Below are positions 44,380-56,621 of a DNA stretch of 64,000 nt, one piece after another (the first letter of the stretch is position 1; each line of letters begins with the position of its first letter). The translations under genes were made by a program, and so were the position numbers. A model generated the notes under the pieces. That model made no database searches and was not told the origin of the DNA. It was given only the letters and a program-made list of their open reading frames with translations. The DNA is from Candidatus Accumulibacter necessarius (GTDB lineage Bacteria; Pseudomonadota; Gammaproteobacteria; Burkholderiales; Rhodocyclaceae): assembly GCA_017302435.1 (NCBI GenBank), contig JAFLDL010000005.1, positions 1 through 64,000 of the forward strand. Direction: 5' to 3'.

Positions 44380-46793
44380 TCCTCTTCCTTGCGCGCGAGG
44401 ACTTCGCGACCGCCACGGGCGTCCATGGCGGACACCAGACCGGCCTTTTCCATCGCCTCGATCAGCCGTGCCGACCGGTTATAGCCTATGCGCAGATGGC
44501 GCTGAACGAGGGAAATGGAAGCGCGGCGATTCTTCAGCACCACTTCGACGGCCTGATCGTAGACCGGGTCAGCCTCACCATCGGTATCGAGGCCGCCATT
44601 CTCACCGCCGCTGCCGCCTTCGCCATCGTCATCGCCAGCGGAACCCGTGAGGACGCCGTCAACGTAGTCCGGAGCGCCCGCCTTCTTCAGATAATCGACC
44701 ACCCGATGCACTTCCTCGTCGGCGACAAAAGCACCATGGACGCGTGTCGGATAGCCGGTGCCTGGTGCCAGGTAAAGCATGTCGCCCTGACCCAGCAGGG
44801 CTTCTGCACCCATTTGGTCGAGAATGGTTCGCGAGTCGATCTTCGACGAAACCTGGAAGGAGATGCGCGTTGGGATATTGGCCTTGATCAGTCCGGTAAT
44901 GACATCGACCGACGGTCGCTGTGTCGCGAGGATCAGGTGGATTCCCGAGGCGCGCGCCTTTTGGGCCAGGCGGGCAATCAGTTGCTCGACGGTCTTGCCG
45001 GACACCATCATCAGGTCAGCGAGTTCGTCGATGACCACCACGATGTAAGGCAGAATCGACAAGGGTTCAGGGGTGTCCGGAGTGAGCGACACCGGGTTGG
45101 GAATTTTCTCGCCACTCTTTGCGGCATCGCGGATGCGATGATTGAGGCCGGCCAGATTGCGTACGCCCATTGCCGACATCAGTTTGTAGCGCTTTTCCAT
45201 TTCGCCAACGCACCAGTTGAGTGCGTTCGCCGCATGCTTCATATCGACCACGACCGGCGCCAGCAGATGCGGGATACCCTCGTAGATTGACAGTTCAAGC
45301 ATCTTGGGATCGACCAGAATCAGCCGTACCTGGTCCGGCTCGGCCTTGTAGAGCAGGGAGAGGATCATCGCGTTGATACCGACCGACTTGCCAGAGCCGG
45401 TCGTACCGGCAACCAGCAGATGCGGCATCTTGGCCAGATCAACGACCAGGGGTTGACCGCCGATATCCTTGCCGAGCGTGATCGTCAGCGCCGAGTTCAT
45501 GTCGCTGTATTCCTTGCTGGAGATGATTTCCAGCAGGCGGACCATCTGCCGCTTGGGGTTCGGCAGTTCAAGCGCCATCGACGACTTGCCGGGTACCGTC
45601 TCGACCACGCGCACCGATACCAATGACAGCGAACGCGCCAGATCCTTGGCCAGGTTGAGGATCTGGGAGCCCTTTACCCCGACAGCCGGCTCGATCTCAT
45701 AGCGTGTGATTACCGGGCCAGGGTAGGCAGCCGTCACAGCCACCTGGACGCCAAAGTCGGCGAGTTTGCGTTCGATCAGGCGCGAGGTATATTCCAGCGT
45801 CTCCGGGCGAACGCGGTCACTCTGCAGTGGCGCCGGTTCGAGCAGATGCAGGGGTGGCAACATGCCCCCGGCGATGGCTTCCGGGAACAGTGGGGCCTGC
45901 CGCTCGCGGTCAATGCGCTTCTCGACTTTTGCGGGCAGTGGGGGAGCGGCGATCGGTTCGGGCGGGTTGACGAGCGTTGGCTCGTGGGGTTCAGTGTGCT
46001 TGCTCGCCTTCGGCTGCGGCGGGGCGACCGCGGGAGATTTTTCGCTCAGGGTCGGCTCGTGAGGCTCGCTCCGTTTCTTCTCGACCTCGACCACCGCCTC
46101 GCGCTCACGGGCCACTTCACGTCCGATGCGTCGGTCCTGCCAACGTTCGAACAGCTTGCGAACCGCCAGGACTCCCCCTTCGAGCAATGCCCCGACGCGT
46201 TCGGCCGCAGTGATCCACGACATGCCGGAAAAGATACTCCAGCCAAGCACGAGCATGGCAAAAAGAGCAAGCGTTGCGCCCGTATAGCCCAGATAGCGGA
46301 TGGCCAAGGCACTGACCTCAATGCCCATCACGCCGCCAGGACCGACCGGCAGCGTGACCTTGAGCGTATAGAAACGCAGGGATTCAAGTCCGCTGCTGGC
46401 GACGATCAGGACGAGAAAGCCGGCCAGGGCAATATACAGCGGGCGCCGGTCGGCAGGTCGCTGGCCGTCGAGACGCCGATAGCCCCACCAGACGAACATC
46501 AGCAGCAGAATGATCCACCACCACGCCGAAAGACCGAAAACGTAGAGCATCAGGTCGGCCAGCCAGGCGCCGCTTCGGCCGGCCGGGTTGTGCAACGTCG
46601 TCGTGTGGACGGCGTGTGACCAGCCGGGGTCCGCTCGATGGTAGCCCCACAGAGCAAGCGAGAGAAAGCTGGCAATGACGATCAGCAACAGCCAGCGCGA
46701 TTCCTGCAGGAGCGCAGCGATCTTCTCGGGCAGCGGACTCGGTGCTTTCGACGGGTAGGCAATCCTGCTGCCCAGTTTGTTCAGCAAAGCCAT
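44376..46793 (-). CDS. ftsK: DNA translocase FtsK
   Basis: This 805-residue protein pumps DNA at the septum and activates dif recombination. N-terminal membrane region with four to five segments (about residues 35-215), a charged linker (about 225-320), the FtsK alpha/beta motor with Walker [13 protein letters not shown] and Walker B-like [11 protein letters not shown], and a C-terminal gamma winged-helix domain with [20 protein letters not shown], which reads KOPS sites. The linker is short compared with E. coli. A KR-rich end RKEEE closes the protein. Confidence 0.96.
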   Translation of the reverse strand: MALLNKLGSRIAYPSKAPSPLPEKIAALLQESRWLLLIVIASFLSLALWGYHRADPGWSHAVHTTTLHNPAGRSGAWLADLMLYVFGLSAWWWIILLLMFVWWGYRRLDGQRPADRRPLYIALAGFLVLIVASSGLESLRFYTLKVTLPVGPGGVMGIEVSALAIRYLGYTGATLALFAMLVLGWSIFSGMSWITAAERVGALLEGGVLAVRKLFERWQDRRIGREVAREREAVVEVEKKRSEPHEPTLSEKSPAVAPPQPKASKHTEPHEPTLVNPPEPIAAPPLPAKVEKRIDRERQAPLFPEAIAGGMLPPLHLLEPAPLQSDRVRPETLEYTSRLIERKLADFGVQVAVTAAYPGPVITRYEIEPAVGVKGSQILNLAKDLARSLSLVSVRVVETVPGKSSMALELPNPKRQMVRLLEIISSKEYSDMNSALTITLGKDIGGQPLVVDLAKMPHLLVAGTTGSGKSVGINAMILSLLYKAEPDQVRLILVDPKMLELSIYEGIPHLLAPVVVDMKHAANALNWCVGEMEKRYKLMSAMGVRNLAGLNHRIRDAAKSGEKIPNPVSLTPDTPEPLSILPYIVVVIDELADLMMVSGKTVEQLIARLAQKARASGIHLILATQRPSVDVITGLIKANIPTRISFQVSSKIDSRTILDQMGAEALLGQGDMLYLAPGTGYPTRVHGAFVADEEVHRVVDYLKKAGAPDYVDGVLTGSAGDDDGEGGSGGENGGLDTDGEADPVYDQAVEVVLKNRRASISLVQRHLRIGYNRSARLIEAMEKAGLVSAMDARGGREVLARKEEE

Positions 46794-46817
46794 CAGTTGG
46801 ACTTGGACAAAGTGGCT

Positions 46818-47528
46818 TCAGGGCCGGGGAGCAGGGACAGGAGCCGCAGGTACGCGCTTTTCCAGGATGACTATGCGGCCTTCCTCGACCCGGAAGTAGC
46901 CACGGTTCTCAAGGTCTTTCATGACCCGACTGACCATTTCGCGGGAGGCGCCGATCATCTTGGCGATGTCCTGCTTGGTCACTCGTCGCCGGATCACGCG
47001 CTGGCCGCGCTCTTCTTCGGAAAAATCGATCAGCAACTTGGCGACCCGCCCGTAAACGTCCATCAGCGCCAGGCTCTCGATGTTGCGATCTGCCTCGCGC
47101 AGGCGTTGAACCAGACTCTTCATGATATTGAGGCAGAGGTCGAAGTTTTCGGCCAGGCAGCGCTTGAAGTCGGCCTTGGTAATCACCAGCAATTCGCAGG
47201 TCTCGGTCGCCATCACATCGGCAGAACGAGGACTGCCATCGATCAGCCCCATCTCGCCGAAGAACTCCCCAGGGCCCAGCAGGGTCAAAATCACCTCCCT
47301 TCCTTCTTCATCGCTCTTGAGTACTTTGGCACCGCCGCTGATGAGAACGTAGAGGGAGTCGGTGCTGTCACCCGCGCGGACGATCGTTGTCTGGCGTGGT
47401 ACCCGACGATGAAAGGCAACCTTGGCGATCTGCTCGAGTTGTGAATCGGGGACGCCGGCAAATATCGGGATGCTATGGAGCAAAATCAGGCTTGGTCCTC
47501 TTCTGGGCTGCTCGACCTGAGTGTTCAT
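46818..47528 (-). CDS. Crp/Fnr-family transcription regulator
   Basis: This 236-residue protein has an N-terminal cyclic-nucleotide-binding fold (about 20-135, cassette GEMGLIDGSPRSA), a dimer helix, and a winged helix-turn-helix (TKQDIAKMIGASREMVSRV). The recognition helix has R-E-x3-R as in Crp, which reads TGTGA half-sites, not the E-x2-S-R of FNR. No N-terminal cysteine cluster for iron-sulfur binding is present, so it is more likely a Crp/Vfr-type cAMP regulator than an oxygen sensor. ATG 47528 is chosen over TTG 47546. It is divergent from trxB. Confidence 0.9.
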   Translation of the reverse strand: MNTQVEQPRRGPSLILLHSIPIFAGVPDSQLEQIAKVAFHRRVPRQTTIVRAGDSTDSLYVLISGGAKVLKSDEEGREVILTLLGPGEFFGEMGLIDGSPRSADVMATETCELLVITKADFKRCLAENFDLCLNIMKSLVQRLREADRNIESLALMDVYGRVAKLLIDFSEEERGQRVIRRRVTKQDIAKMIGASREMVSRVMKDLENRGYFRVEEGRIVILEKRVPAAPVPAPRP

Positions 47529-48657
<1,129 letters not shown>

Positions 48658-48718
48658 GATTCTGGCCGTTTTCAGACAACGTAGTCGCCAGCTGCCCGCA
48701 TGAGGAGCAACGCCCGCG

Positions 48719-49288
48719 ATGAGTCAGCGAGATCAGCACAGCGCGGAGGATCTGGCCATGTTTCTCGCCGCTGTGGACGGCGCCAGACCCTTGCCCAAGC
48801 GCGATCGAGTCATCCTGGATGCGCCAAAGCCCAGTCCGCGGCCTCGGCAGCGGGAACTCGACGAAGCAGCCGTGATCGGCGAGCTGCTGCACGGACCTCT
48901 GGCCATCGACGACTGGCTCGATCTCGGCGGCGCCGATTCCTTCGTGCGCAGCGGATTGTCACGGACCGTGTTGCGCGACCTGCGGCGCGGTCGCTGGAGC
49001 ATCCAGGGTCATGTCGACCTGCATGGCATGAACCGGCATGAGGCCCACGAGCAGGTGACGGAGTTCGTTGCCGAATCGCTGGCCGCCGGAAAGCGCTGCC
49101 TGCGCATCGTGCACGGCCGTGGGCACGGGTCACCCGGCCGTGAAGCCATTCTGCGCCAACTGGTCAAGGTCTGGCTTGGCCGTTGCAAGGACGTGCTGGC
49201 TTTCTGTCACGCGCCGCCCAGCGACGGCGGTGACGGCGCATTGTGGGTTTTGTTGAAGGCCGGCGGCAAGGCGCTCTACCGCTCATAG
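48719..49288 (+). CDS. Smr (MutS2 C-terminal) domain protein
   Basis: This 189-residue protein has a charged N-terminal half and a C-terminal Smr domain from about residue 95, with the motifs VDLHGMNRHEA and IVHGRGHGSP, then FCHAPPSDGGDGALWVLL. These match the stand-alone YdaL/YfcN-type Smr proteins, whose domain is a nicking endonuclease or ribonuclease (YfcN/SmrB cleaves mRNA at collided ribosomes). A TGAGGAG site precedes the ATG. Which role applies here is not decided. Confidence 0.88.
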   Translation: MSQRDQHSAEDLAMFLAAVDGARPLPKRDRVILDAPKPSPRPRQRELDEAAVIGELLHGPLAIDDWLDLGGADSFVRSGLSRTVLRDLRRGRWSIQGHVDLHGMNRHEAHEQVTEFVAESLAAGKRCLRIVHGRGHGSPGREAILRQLVKVWLGRCKDVLAFCHAPPSDGGDGALWVLLKAGGKALYRS

Positions 49289-49322
49289 CTGCCGGTGGGC
49301 GTGCCTTTTCTTGGGTGGAGGC

Positions 49323-49697
<375 letters not shown>

Positions 49698-49722
49698 TCA
49701 GAAATCACGCACCTGCAAGCGA

Positions 49723-51333
49723 TCAGTACGTGTCGCGGTAGCGATTGGTGATCGGATAGCGCCAATCCTTCCCGAAACCGCGCTGCGTGACGCGGATGCC
49801 GACGGGTGCCTGCCGCCTTTTGTATTCGCTGATCTTGAGCAGATGGACGACCCGGCGCACATCGGCTTCGGCAAAACCCCGGGCAATGATCTCGCGTGGG
49901 CTGAGATCCTTTTCCATGTAGGCCTCGACGATTGCGTCGAGAATCTCGTAGGGGGGAAGACTGTCCTGATCGGTCTGGCCCGGCTTCAACTCGGCCGAAG
50001 GCGGGCGACTGATGATGCGTTCGGGAATCGCGTATGAGCGCGTATTTCGCCAGCGCGCGAGCCGATAGACCAGGGTTTTGGCAATGTCCTTGATCACAGC
50101 GAAGCCACCAGCCATGTCGCCATAGAGCGTGCAATAACCGACCGCCATTTCCGACTTGTTGCCGGTCGTCAGTACCAGAGAACCGGTCTTGTTCGAGATC
50201 GCCATCAGGATCATGCCGCGGATCCTGGCTTGCAGGTTTTCTTCGGTGGTGTCGGCCGGCAGGCCGGCAAACTGCGCTTCAAGCATGCCATCAAGCGTCA
50301 GCATTGCTGGCTCAATGGCGATTTCGTCGTAACGTACGCCAAGCAGGCGGACCATCTCGCGCGAATCCGAAAGGCTGATCGCCGCCGTGTAAGGAGAAGG
50401 CATCATCACCGCACGTACCCGGTCGGCGCCCAGGGCGTCGACCGCGACGCAGAGCGTCAAAGCCGAGTCGATGCCGCCGGACAGGCCGATGATCGCGCCA
50501 GGAAAGCCGTTCTTGCCCAGGTAGTCACGCACTCCGAGGACCAGGGCCTGATAGACCTCGGCTTCCAGGCATGGCGCCGGAACGATGGTGCCCGGCTGCA
50601 ACTCGCCATCGATCAGTTCGACGACAGCCAGCGCCTCCTCGAACTGCGGTAACTGGCAGCACATCGTGCCGCGTGAGTCGAGCGCGAAGGAGCCTCCGTC
50701 AAAAACCAGTTCGTCCTGTCCGCCCGCGAGATTGGCATACACCATCGGCAGGCCGGTGGCGGCGATGCGCTGGCGCAGGACTTCGGTCCGCCGCTCCCGC
50801 TTGCCGATGTGATACGGCGAGGCGTTGAGCACCAGCAGCAGCTCGGCGCCTGCCTGGCGGGCCAGGTCAGCGGCGCCGGCTTCCCAGACGTCGGCGCAGA
50901 TGTTTATGCCACAGCGAACGCCCTGGAGTGTCACAACACATGGCCCTCCACCGGAATCGAAATAGCGCTCCTCGTCGAAGACTTCGTAGCTCGGAAGCCG
51001 CTGCTTGTAATAAGTGGCCACACGCTTTCCGTCGCTGATCAGTGTGGCTGCGTTGTAGCAACAGCTACCCCGCTTCTCGGGGTGGCCAACCAGGACGGCG
51101 ATTCCCTGCAGGCTGGCGACCAGGGTAGCGAGCTCGCGCTCGCAGGCGGCAAGGAAGTCATTGCGCAGCAGCAGGTCCTCGGCCGGATAACCGCAGAGCG
51201 CCAGTTCCGGCGTCAACAGCAGATGCGCACCCTGTTCGCGCGCACGTTGAGCGAAGTCGAGGATTCGCGCGCGGTTGCCGACGAAGTCGCCAACCGTGGC
51301 GTTGATCTGGGCGATCGCAATTCTAAGGGGCAT
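49723..51333 (-). CDS. nadE: glutamine-dependent NAD+ synthetase
   Basis: This 536-residue enzyme makes NAD+ from deamido-NAD+, ATP and glutamine. The N-terminal nitrilase-type glutaminase domain has the Glu in TPELALCGYP, the Lys in YYKQRLPSYEVFDE and the Cys in NICADVWE. The C-terminal synthetase domain has the P-loop SGGIDSALT and the KSEMAVGYCTLYGD segment. Start ATG 51333 is preferred over 51351. The gene lies behind the ppa terminator and ahead of glnB, linking it to nitrogen signalling by position. Confidence 0.96.
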   Translation of the reverse strand: MPLRIAIAQINATVGDFVGNRARILDFAQRAREQGAHLLLTPELALCGYPAEDLLLRNDFLAACERELATLVASLQGIAVLVGHPEKRGSCCYNAATLISDGKRVATYYKQRLPSYEVFDEERYFDSGGGPCVVTLQGVRCGINICADVWEAGAADLARQAGAELLLVLNASPYHIGKRERRTEVLRQRIAATGLPMVYANLAGGQDELVFDGGSFALDSRGTMCCQLPQFEEALAVVELIDGELQPGTIVPAPCLEAEVYQALVLGVRDYLGKNGFPGAIIGLSGGIDSALTLCVAVDALGADRVRAVMMPSPYTAAISLSDSREMVRLLGVRYDEIAIEPAMLTLDGMLEAQFAGLPADTTEENLQARIRGMILMAISNKTGSLVLTTGNKSEMAVGYCTLYGDMAGGFAVIKDIAKTLVYRLARWRNTRSYAIPERIISRPPSAELKPGQTDQDSLPPYEILDAIVEAYMEKDLSPREIIARGFAEADVRRVVHLLKISEYKRRQAPVGIRVTQRGFGKDWRYPITNRYRDTY

Positions 51334-51350
51334 GGGCTCGGTTACCAGCA

Positions 51351-51372
51351 AAAGGGGCGCTCGTGCGCCCCT
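51351..51372 (-). terminator. terminator of ppa
   Basis: On the minus strand AGGGGCGC-ACGA-GCGCCCCT is a perfect 8-bp stem ending in a T-run, 27 bases after the ppa stop. It separates ppa from nadE. Confidence 0.85.
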
Positions 51373-51398
51373 CGATCAGCGTGACGAGAAGAACGCGT

Positions 51399-51947
51399 TC
51401 AAAAGGCGGGCTTCTCTTTCGCCTCGTCGTAAGCTCGGACGCCTTCCATGATTTCCTTCTTCGCTTCGTCGCTGCCCAACCAGCCGGCGACCTTGACGAA
51501 CTTGCCACGTTCAAGATCCTTGTAGTGGGCAAAGAAGTGTGCGATCTGATCAAGCACGACCTGGGGGAAATCACGCGGCGACTCGATGTCGCGATACATG
51601 GGTGTCAGGCTATCCACCGGAACAGCCAATAGTTTGCCATCCGGACCGGCCTCATCTTCCATCGCCAGCAGGCCGATCGGACGGCAGCGCACCACGATTC
51701 CCGGTGGCAGCGCGAACTGGGTGACGACCAGCACATCGACCGGATCTCCGTCACCGGCGATGGTATGGGGGATGTAGCCGTAGTTGCACGGGTAGTGCAT
51801 GGCGGTGGACATGAAGCGATCGACGAAGACCGCTCCGCTATCCTTGTCCACTTCGTACTTCACCGGATCGGCATGCATCGGGATCTCGATGATGACGTTG
51901 AAATCGTTGGGGAGTGACTTGCCGGAGGGCACGCGATCTAGGCCCAT
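51399..51947 (-). CDS. ppa: inorganic pyrophosphatase (family I)
   Basis: This 182-residue soluble enzyme hydrolyses pyrophosphate to phosphate. It starts MGLDRVPSG, and the active-site signature DGDPVDVLV holds the metal aspartates. MHYPCNYGYIP and KDLERGKFVKVAGW complete the family pattern. The length is typical for bacterial hexameric enzymes. ATG 51947 is chosen over an upstream frame start at 52016 because homology begins there. It is monocistronic, with its own terminator. Confidence 0.96.
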   Translation of the reverse strand: MGLDRVPSGKSLPNDFNVIIEIPMHADPVKYEVDKDSGAVFVDRFMSTAMHYPCNYGYIPHTIAGDGDPVDVLVVTQFALPPGIVVRCRPIGLLAMEDEAGPDGKLLAVPVDSLTPMYRDIESPRDFPQVVLDQIAHFFAHYKDLERGKFVKVAGWLGSDEAKKEIMEGVRAYDEAKEKPAF

Positions 51948-52059
51948 GTTCGTATCTCTCTGCTGGTTGTGGGAGTCCCGATTATACTCGCCCATCGCCA
52001 CGCCAGTCACTGCCATGCACGGCTGGAGGAGAGCCGCCAGCCGCGCCGGGCAGGATCAA

Positions 52060-52470
52060 TCAGGTGCGACGCAACTCGTTTTCTGACCACCAGCGCAGAT
52101 TGGAGACCTTGCCGCTGGATTGCAGGATGGTTTCCATGGCTGTCGCCAATCTTTCCACCGTTGGCGCATTGGGTAATTTCCTGAACCACTTGCGCACGAA
52201 CGGCGTGGAAGGTTCGATGAAACACAGGAAGGCGTTCTCGTGCTCCTCATAGTTGCCGCAACCAAGCCAGAGTGGGTACTCCGCATTCTCCAGAGCCACC
52301 TTGACGCCCCAATCTTCAACGCTGACCGAGCTGACAGGGAAGCCATGCGCCGGCAGTTCCTGCGACAGGAATTCCGCCAAGCGGATGCCGTAGCGGCCAG
52401 GGTTGACCTGTTGGTCCTCACCGGGATATGGCGGGAAATCGGCAGATAAGAATTCCAACTGTGCTCGCAT
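52060..52470 (-). CDS. conserved hypothetical protein
   Basis: This 136-residue soluble protein begins MRAQLEFLSADFPPYPGEDQ. Aromatic-rich motifs VEDWGVKVALEN, LWLGCGNYEEHENAFLC and FIEPSTPFVRKWF look conserved; I recall similar proteins of about this length in other Proteobacteria. No signal peptide or membrane segment. Function unknown. It lies between ppa and an exported hypothetical gene, all on the minus strand but with gaps over 100 bases. Confidence 0.7.
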   Translation of the reverse strand: MRAQLEFLSADFPPYPGEDQQVNPGRYGIRLAEFLSQELPAHGFPVSSVSVEDWGVKVALENAEYPLWLGCGNYEEHENAFLCFIEPSTPFVRKWFRKLPNAPTVERLATAMETILQSSGKVSNLRWWSENELRRT

Positions 52471-52653
52471 TGGCAGCCTCTGGACGGGTGACTGGACGAC
52501 GGTCTCGGCACTCGCTCCTTTCCATGGCAAGAAAGCGAGAGTCGGATTGTGACCCTGTTTTGCCCGCCTGTCACAATCGACGATGCCTCATGTAGGCCGG
52601 CACCGCGCGTGACCACAACGCCTGACGACAGTCAGGTTCGCTGCATCGGTGCG

Positions 52654-53223
52654 CTACTCCCGTGGCACGATGCGCAACCACAGTTGAGCATCGTACGGCA
52701 CCTTGACCTTCTTGGCGGTGCGGCCGCCCGCCGAATAGTCGCTGGCCGCTTCGCTGGCCGCGCCAAGCAGGACTTTCTCAACGGCAACACCCCGTACCAT
52801 GAACGCTGTCCCAACGAAAGGCGCGTCCAGGCGCTGCAGGAACGTGGTGTCGGACAACAGCTTGGCGACCAGAGTGTTCTGCCTGCCCGGGGGGATCCGT
52901 CTGCCGTGGTCGCTCCATTCGCTGCTGCCTCGCGCCGAATCGGCCAGATGGCGGGAGATCCATGGGTAGTCCCTGGCGCGACCGAGGGAAAGGGAGACAA
53001 GCCGAGCAGATTCGGGAGGGCGGCTTTGCAGCCACTGGGCGAGAACTCGCCGGTAGGTTTCCTCGCTCACCTCGCAGCTTTCAAAGGCCGAGCCGTGCGG
53101 ACGAAACACGGCGTAGGCCGGGTCCGGGGACCCTTCAACGTAGGGGGAACAGGCCGAAGCGAGGGGCGAAGAAGCAAGCAGCAGGGCTGTCGTCAATACC
53201 CTGGTGGCAAGGGTTGGGTGCAT
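52654..53223 (-). CDS. exported hypothetical protein
   Basis: This 189-residue protein has a signal peptide (residues 1-22, LLLASSPLASAC); the cysteine after ASA could make it a lipoprotein. A GGGAGA site lies 6 bases before ATG 53223. The mature part has a central FLQRLDAPFVGTAFMVRGVA segment and a C-terminal PYDAQLWLRIVPRE. I do not recognise a family. Probably periplasmic. Confidence 0.55.
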   Translation of the reverse strand: MHPTLATRVLTTALLLASSPLASACSPYVEGSPDPAYAVFRPHGSAFESCEVSEETYRRVLAQWLQSRPPESARLVSLSLGRARDYPWISRHLADSARGSSEWSDHGRRIPPGRQNTLVAKLLSDTTFLQRLDAPFVGTAFMVRGVAVEKVLLGAASEAASDYSAGGRTAKKVKVPYDAQLWLRIVPRE

Positions 53224-53754
53224 CAAGAGTCTCCCGGAATTCCGCGTCGGCAGGCAATGAGCTGCGCGTTTTTCGGTGGCACGTTGGCGAGAGGCGCGTT
53301 CGAGCTGGTTGCCGTCAACTGGCGGGAAGCTCGACAACCGTGAGCAGGCGATCCATTGCTTGCCCGATCAACGGAGTTCGCTCGCGTCACATGCCGTCGA
53401 GTTTCGTGGTAACCGACAAAGCCGTCCGGTGAAAGAGCGGCAGGGCTTTCGACGACTTCGGCAGGCACCGGCGCACGGGTTTTGACCGCAGGGTGTGGCG
53501 TCAAGCGCTGCCCGGATTTCTCCGGGCCGGACTTTTCCTTGCTTCCTGCTGGTAATTGTTTACCATCTTGGCGATGCACTTCAAGTCCTGTGCGCGTTTG
53601 ACGGTTTGTTGGAAAGTCGCCTCCCGGATTGTTCCCCAGGGTGAGATCGGCGGCTGTCTGCGTCGGCAAGGACATTGCCGACCACTTGTTCGTCGGGTGG
53701 CGGTCGAGTCGTCAAGCCTGAGCGTGGCGAAATCATCTGTGGAGAACGATAATC
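53224..53754. other. intergenic region without recognised features
   Basis: These 531 bases separate two divergent genes. I see no RNA gene, repeat or credible coding frame; frames present lack ribosome sites and overlap the signal peptide of the neighbour. Confidence 0.5.
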
Positions 53755-55089
53755 ATGGCCGTAGCGCCCGAAACCGCCATCATGGCGCTGTACTGTGACT
53801 TCGAGAACGTTGCCCTTGGCGTTCGCGACGCGAAGTACGACAAGTTCGACATCAAGCCGGTCCTTGAACGCCTGTTGCTCAAGGGCAGTATTGTCGTCAA
53901 GAAGGCTTATTGTGACTGGGAGCGATACAAGGGCTTCAAGTCGACCATGCACGAGGCCAGCTTTGAGCTGATCGAGATCCCGCACTTGCGGCAGTCGGGC
54001 AAGAATTCGGCCGACATCCGGCTAGTCGTTGACGCGCTCGATCTCTGCTATACCAAGTCGCATGTCGATACCTTCGTGATCATCAGCGGCGATTCGGATT
54101 TCTCGCCGCTGGTTTCCAAGCTGAGGGAGAACGCCAAGTACGTGATCGGCGTCGGGGTCAAGCAGTCAACCTCTGATCTGCTGATCGGTAACTGCGATGA
54201 GTTCATCTTCTATGACGACCTCGTGCGCGAGATGCAACGGTCGGCGCGGCGGGATTCAAAGGAGACCCAGCCAGCGGTCAGGCGCTCGCCGGAAGAGGAT
54301 GCGGAACGTCGAGCCGAACTCGAGGCGCGTCGGAGCAAGGCGATCGAACTTGCCGTCGCCACCTTTGATGCGCTGGTCGACGAGCGCGGCGACAGCGGCA
54401 AGATCTGGGCGTCGATGCTGAAGGAGGCGATCAAGCGGCGCAAGCCAGATTTCAGCGAGTCGTACTATGGTTTCCGGGCCTTCGGCAACCTGCTCGAGGA
54501 GGCGCAGGGGCGAGGGCTGCTCGAGATTGGTCGCGACGAAAAATCGGGTACCTACGTCTTTCGTCGGAACGGGATTGCTGCACGGGTGCTATCGTCCGCC
54601 GAGGCAGCGACTGAGCCGGTGGAAGTCGCGACGCTGGAGCCATCGAGTCCGGGCGCAGTGGCCGCCGAGGCAAGCAATCCGGCGACCGCGCGTCGGAAAG
54701 GGGAGGGCAGGCGGAAAGCAGCCGACAAAGGCGTCAAACGGGTCAGGGAAGTCAAAGAGGTAAGAGAGGTCAGCGAAGACGCCGCGCCGGCTGAGTCGCC
54801 CAATTCGTTCGAGTCTGTCGAGCAAGCGCGGGAAGCCGCGTTCTTCGGCGACGTTCCCCTGCCGGAGGCGGTCGCGATCCGCGGTGGCGCGCCTGATCTG
54901 GCGGTGGCCAGCGAATTTCCGGTCAGCGAGGACGTGGGAGAAGGTCTTGCCGCGGCGGAAGTGACGTTGGCGGCCGAGGTGTCTCTGGCCGCCGCAACGG
55001 GGAGCGAGCCGGAAGCCCCGGCAGCCAAGAAGCCCGCCAGCCGTAGTCGGCGCCCGCGCAAGCCGAAAGCACCGACTGAAACTGCCTGA
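53755..55089 (+). CDS. NYN-domain (LabA-like) nuclease with LOTUS/OST-HTH domain
   Basis: This 444-residue protein has an N-terminal NYN/PIN-like domain (about residues 8-160), with acidic residues in YCDFENVALG, NSADIRLVVDALDL and ISGDSDFSPLV, the expected metal site of a ribonuclease. A LOTUS/OST-HTH RNA-binding domain follows (about 200-280, with GKIWASMLKEAIKRRKPDF and YYGFRAFGNLLE). The rest is an Ala/Pro/Lys-rich tail ending in RSRRPRKPKA, probably disordered. Such two-domain proteins are suspected RNA-processing enzymes; the substrate is unknown. Confidence 0.85.
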   Translation: MAVAPETAIMALYCDFENVALGVRDAKYDKFDIKPVLERLLLKGSIVVKKAYCDWERYKGFKSTMHEASFELIEIPHLRQSGKNSADIRLVVDALDLCYTKSHVDTFVIISGDSDFSPLVSKLRENAKYVIGVGVKQSTSDLLIGNCDEFIFYDDLVREMQRSARRDSKETQPAVRRSPEEDAERRAELEARRSKAIELAVATFDALVDERGDSGKIWASMLKEAIKRRKPDFSESYYGFRAFGNLLEEAQGRGLLEIGRDEKSGTYVFRRNGIAARVLSSAEAATEPVEVATLEPSSPGAVAAEASNPATARRKGEGRRKAADKGVKRVREVKEVREVSEDAAPAESPNSFESVEQAREAAFFGDVPLPEAVAIRGGAPDLAVASEFPVSEDVGEGLAAAEVTLAAEVSLAAATGSEPEAPAAKKPASRSRRPRKPKAPTETA

Positions 55090-55127
55090 TCGGCGGGTCT
55101 CACCCGGGCAAGACGGCGGCCTGAAAC

Positions 55128-55155
55128 GAAAAAAGCCACGACCAGTGTCGCGGCT
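55128..55155 (-). terminator. terminator downstream of panD
   Basis: On the minus strand AGCCGCGAC-ACTG-GTCGTGGCT (one G-T pair) is followed by TTTTTT at 55134-55129. It ends the pan cluster and faces the convergent NYN gene. Confidence 0.85.
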
Positions 55156-55182
55156 CTTTCATCAATGCCGTGGGCGCTCTGC

Positions 55183-55566
55183 TCAGGCGGCAATCTGCGT
55201 CGGGATTTGGCCAGCCATGCGCACAATGCGGTTCTGAGTATCAACGTAGATCAGTTGCGGGGCGTGTTTGGTGAGCTCGACCTCGCTATACGCCGCGAAG
55301 CTGGCAATGATCAGGAGGTCGCCCGGTGCGGCGCGGCGAGCAGCCGATCCATTGACCGAGATGACGCCGGATCCGCGCTCGGCACGAAGGGCGTAAGTCG
55401 TGAAGCGCTCGCCATTGTTCACGTTCCAGACGTCGATCTGCTCGTATTCACGGATGTTTGCCGCATCGAGGAGATCCTCGTCGATCGCGCATGACCCTTC
55501 GTAGTGAAGCTCGGCGTGCGTGGCGCTGACGCGGTGCAGCTTCGACTTCAACATGGTTCTCTGCAT
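55183..55566 (-). CDS. panD: aspartate 1-decarboxylase
   Basis: This 127-residue enzyme makes beta-alanine from aspartate for pantothenate. Self-cleavage site G24-S25 lies in HYEGSCAID, where Ser25 becomes the pyruvoyl group. [13 protein letters not shown] is the typical start. It is 57 bases downstream of panC on the same strand, so panB, panC and panD can supply the whole pantothenate branch from one region. Confidence 0.96.
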   Translation of the reverse strand: MQRTMLKSKLHRVSATHAELHYEGSCAIDEDLLDAANIREYEQIDVWNVNNGERFTTYALRAERGSGVISVNGSAARRAAPGDLLIIASFAAYSEVELTKHAPQLIYVDTQNRIVRMAGQIPTQIAA

Positions 55567-55623
55567 GGATTTTCACCGGTTTAGAGTTTTGGGAAGCGAA
55601 TTGTAGCGGCTAATGGCAGCCTG

Positions 55624-56487
<864 letters not shown>

Positions 56488-56621
56488 TCAAACTGGCGCG
56501 ACGGTGATTTCGTTGCCGGCCCGCCGCCAGCCGGCCCGGTTGGCCGGGGCTGGCGGCGGTGTTTGCCCTGCTGCGCGGTACGTGTCCTTCGCGACCGAGG
56601 GCGCATGGCGGTGGCTTCTCT

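Noticed and set aside
46818..47528. The Crp-type regulator as the factor acting on the TTGAC-N4-GTCAA site at 21209-21228
   Set aside because: Its recognition helix has the R-E-x3-R pattern of Crp and it lacks iron-sulfur cysteines, so an FNR/DNR-type protein elsewhere is more likely.
53224..53675. A 150-codon minus-strand frame upstream of the exported hypothetical gene
   Set aside because: It overlaps the signal-peptide start region of the neighbour in another frame, has low-complexity composition and no family similarity.
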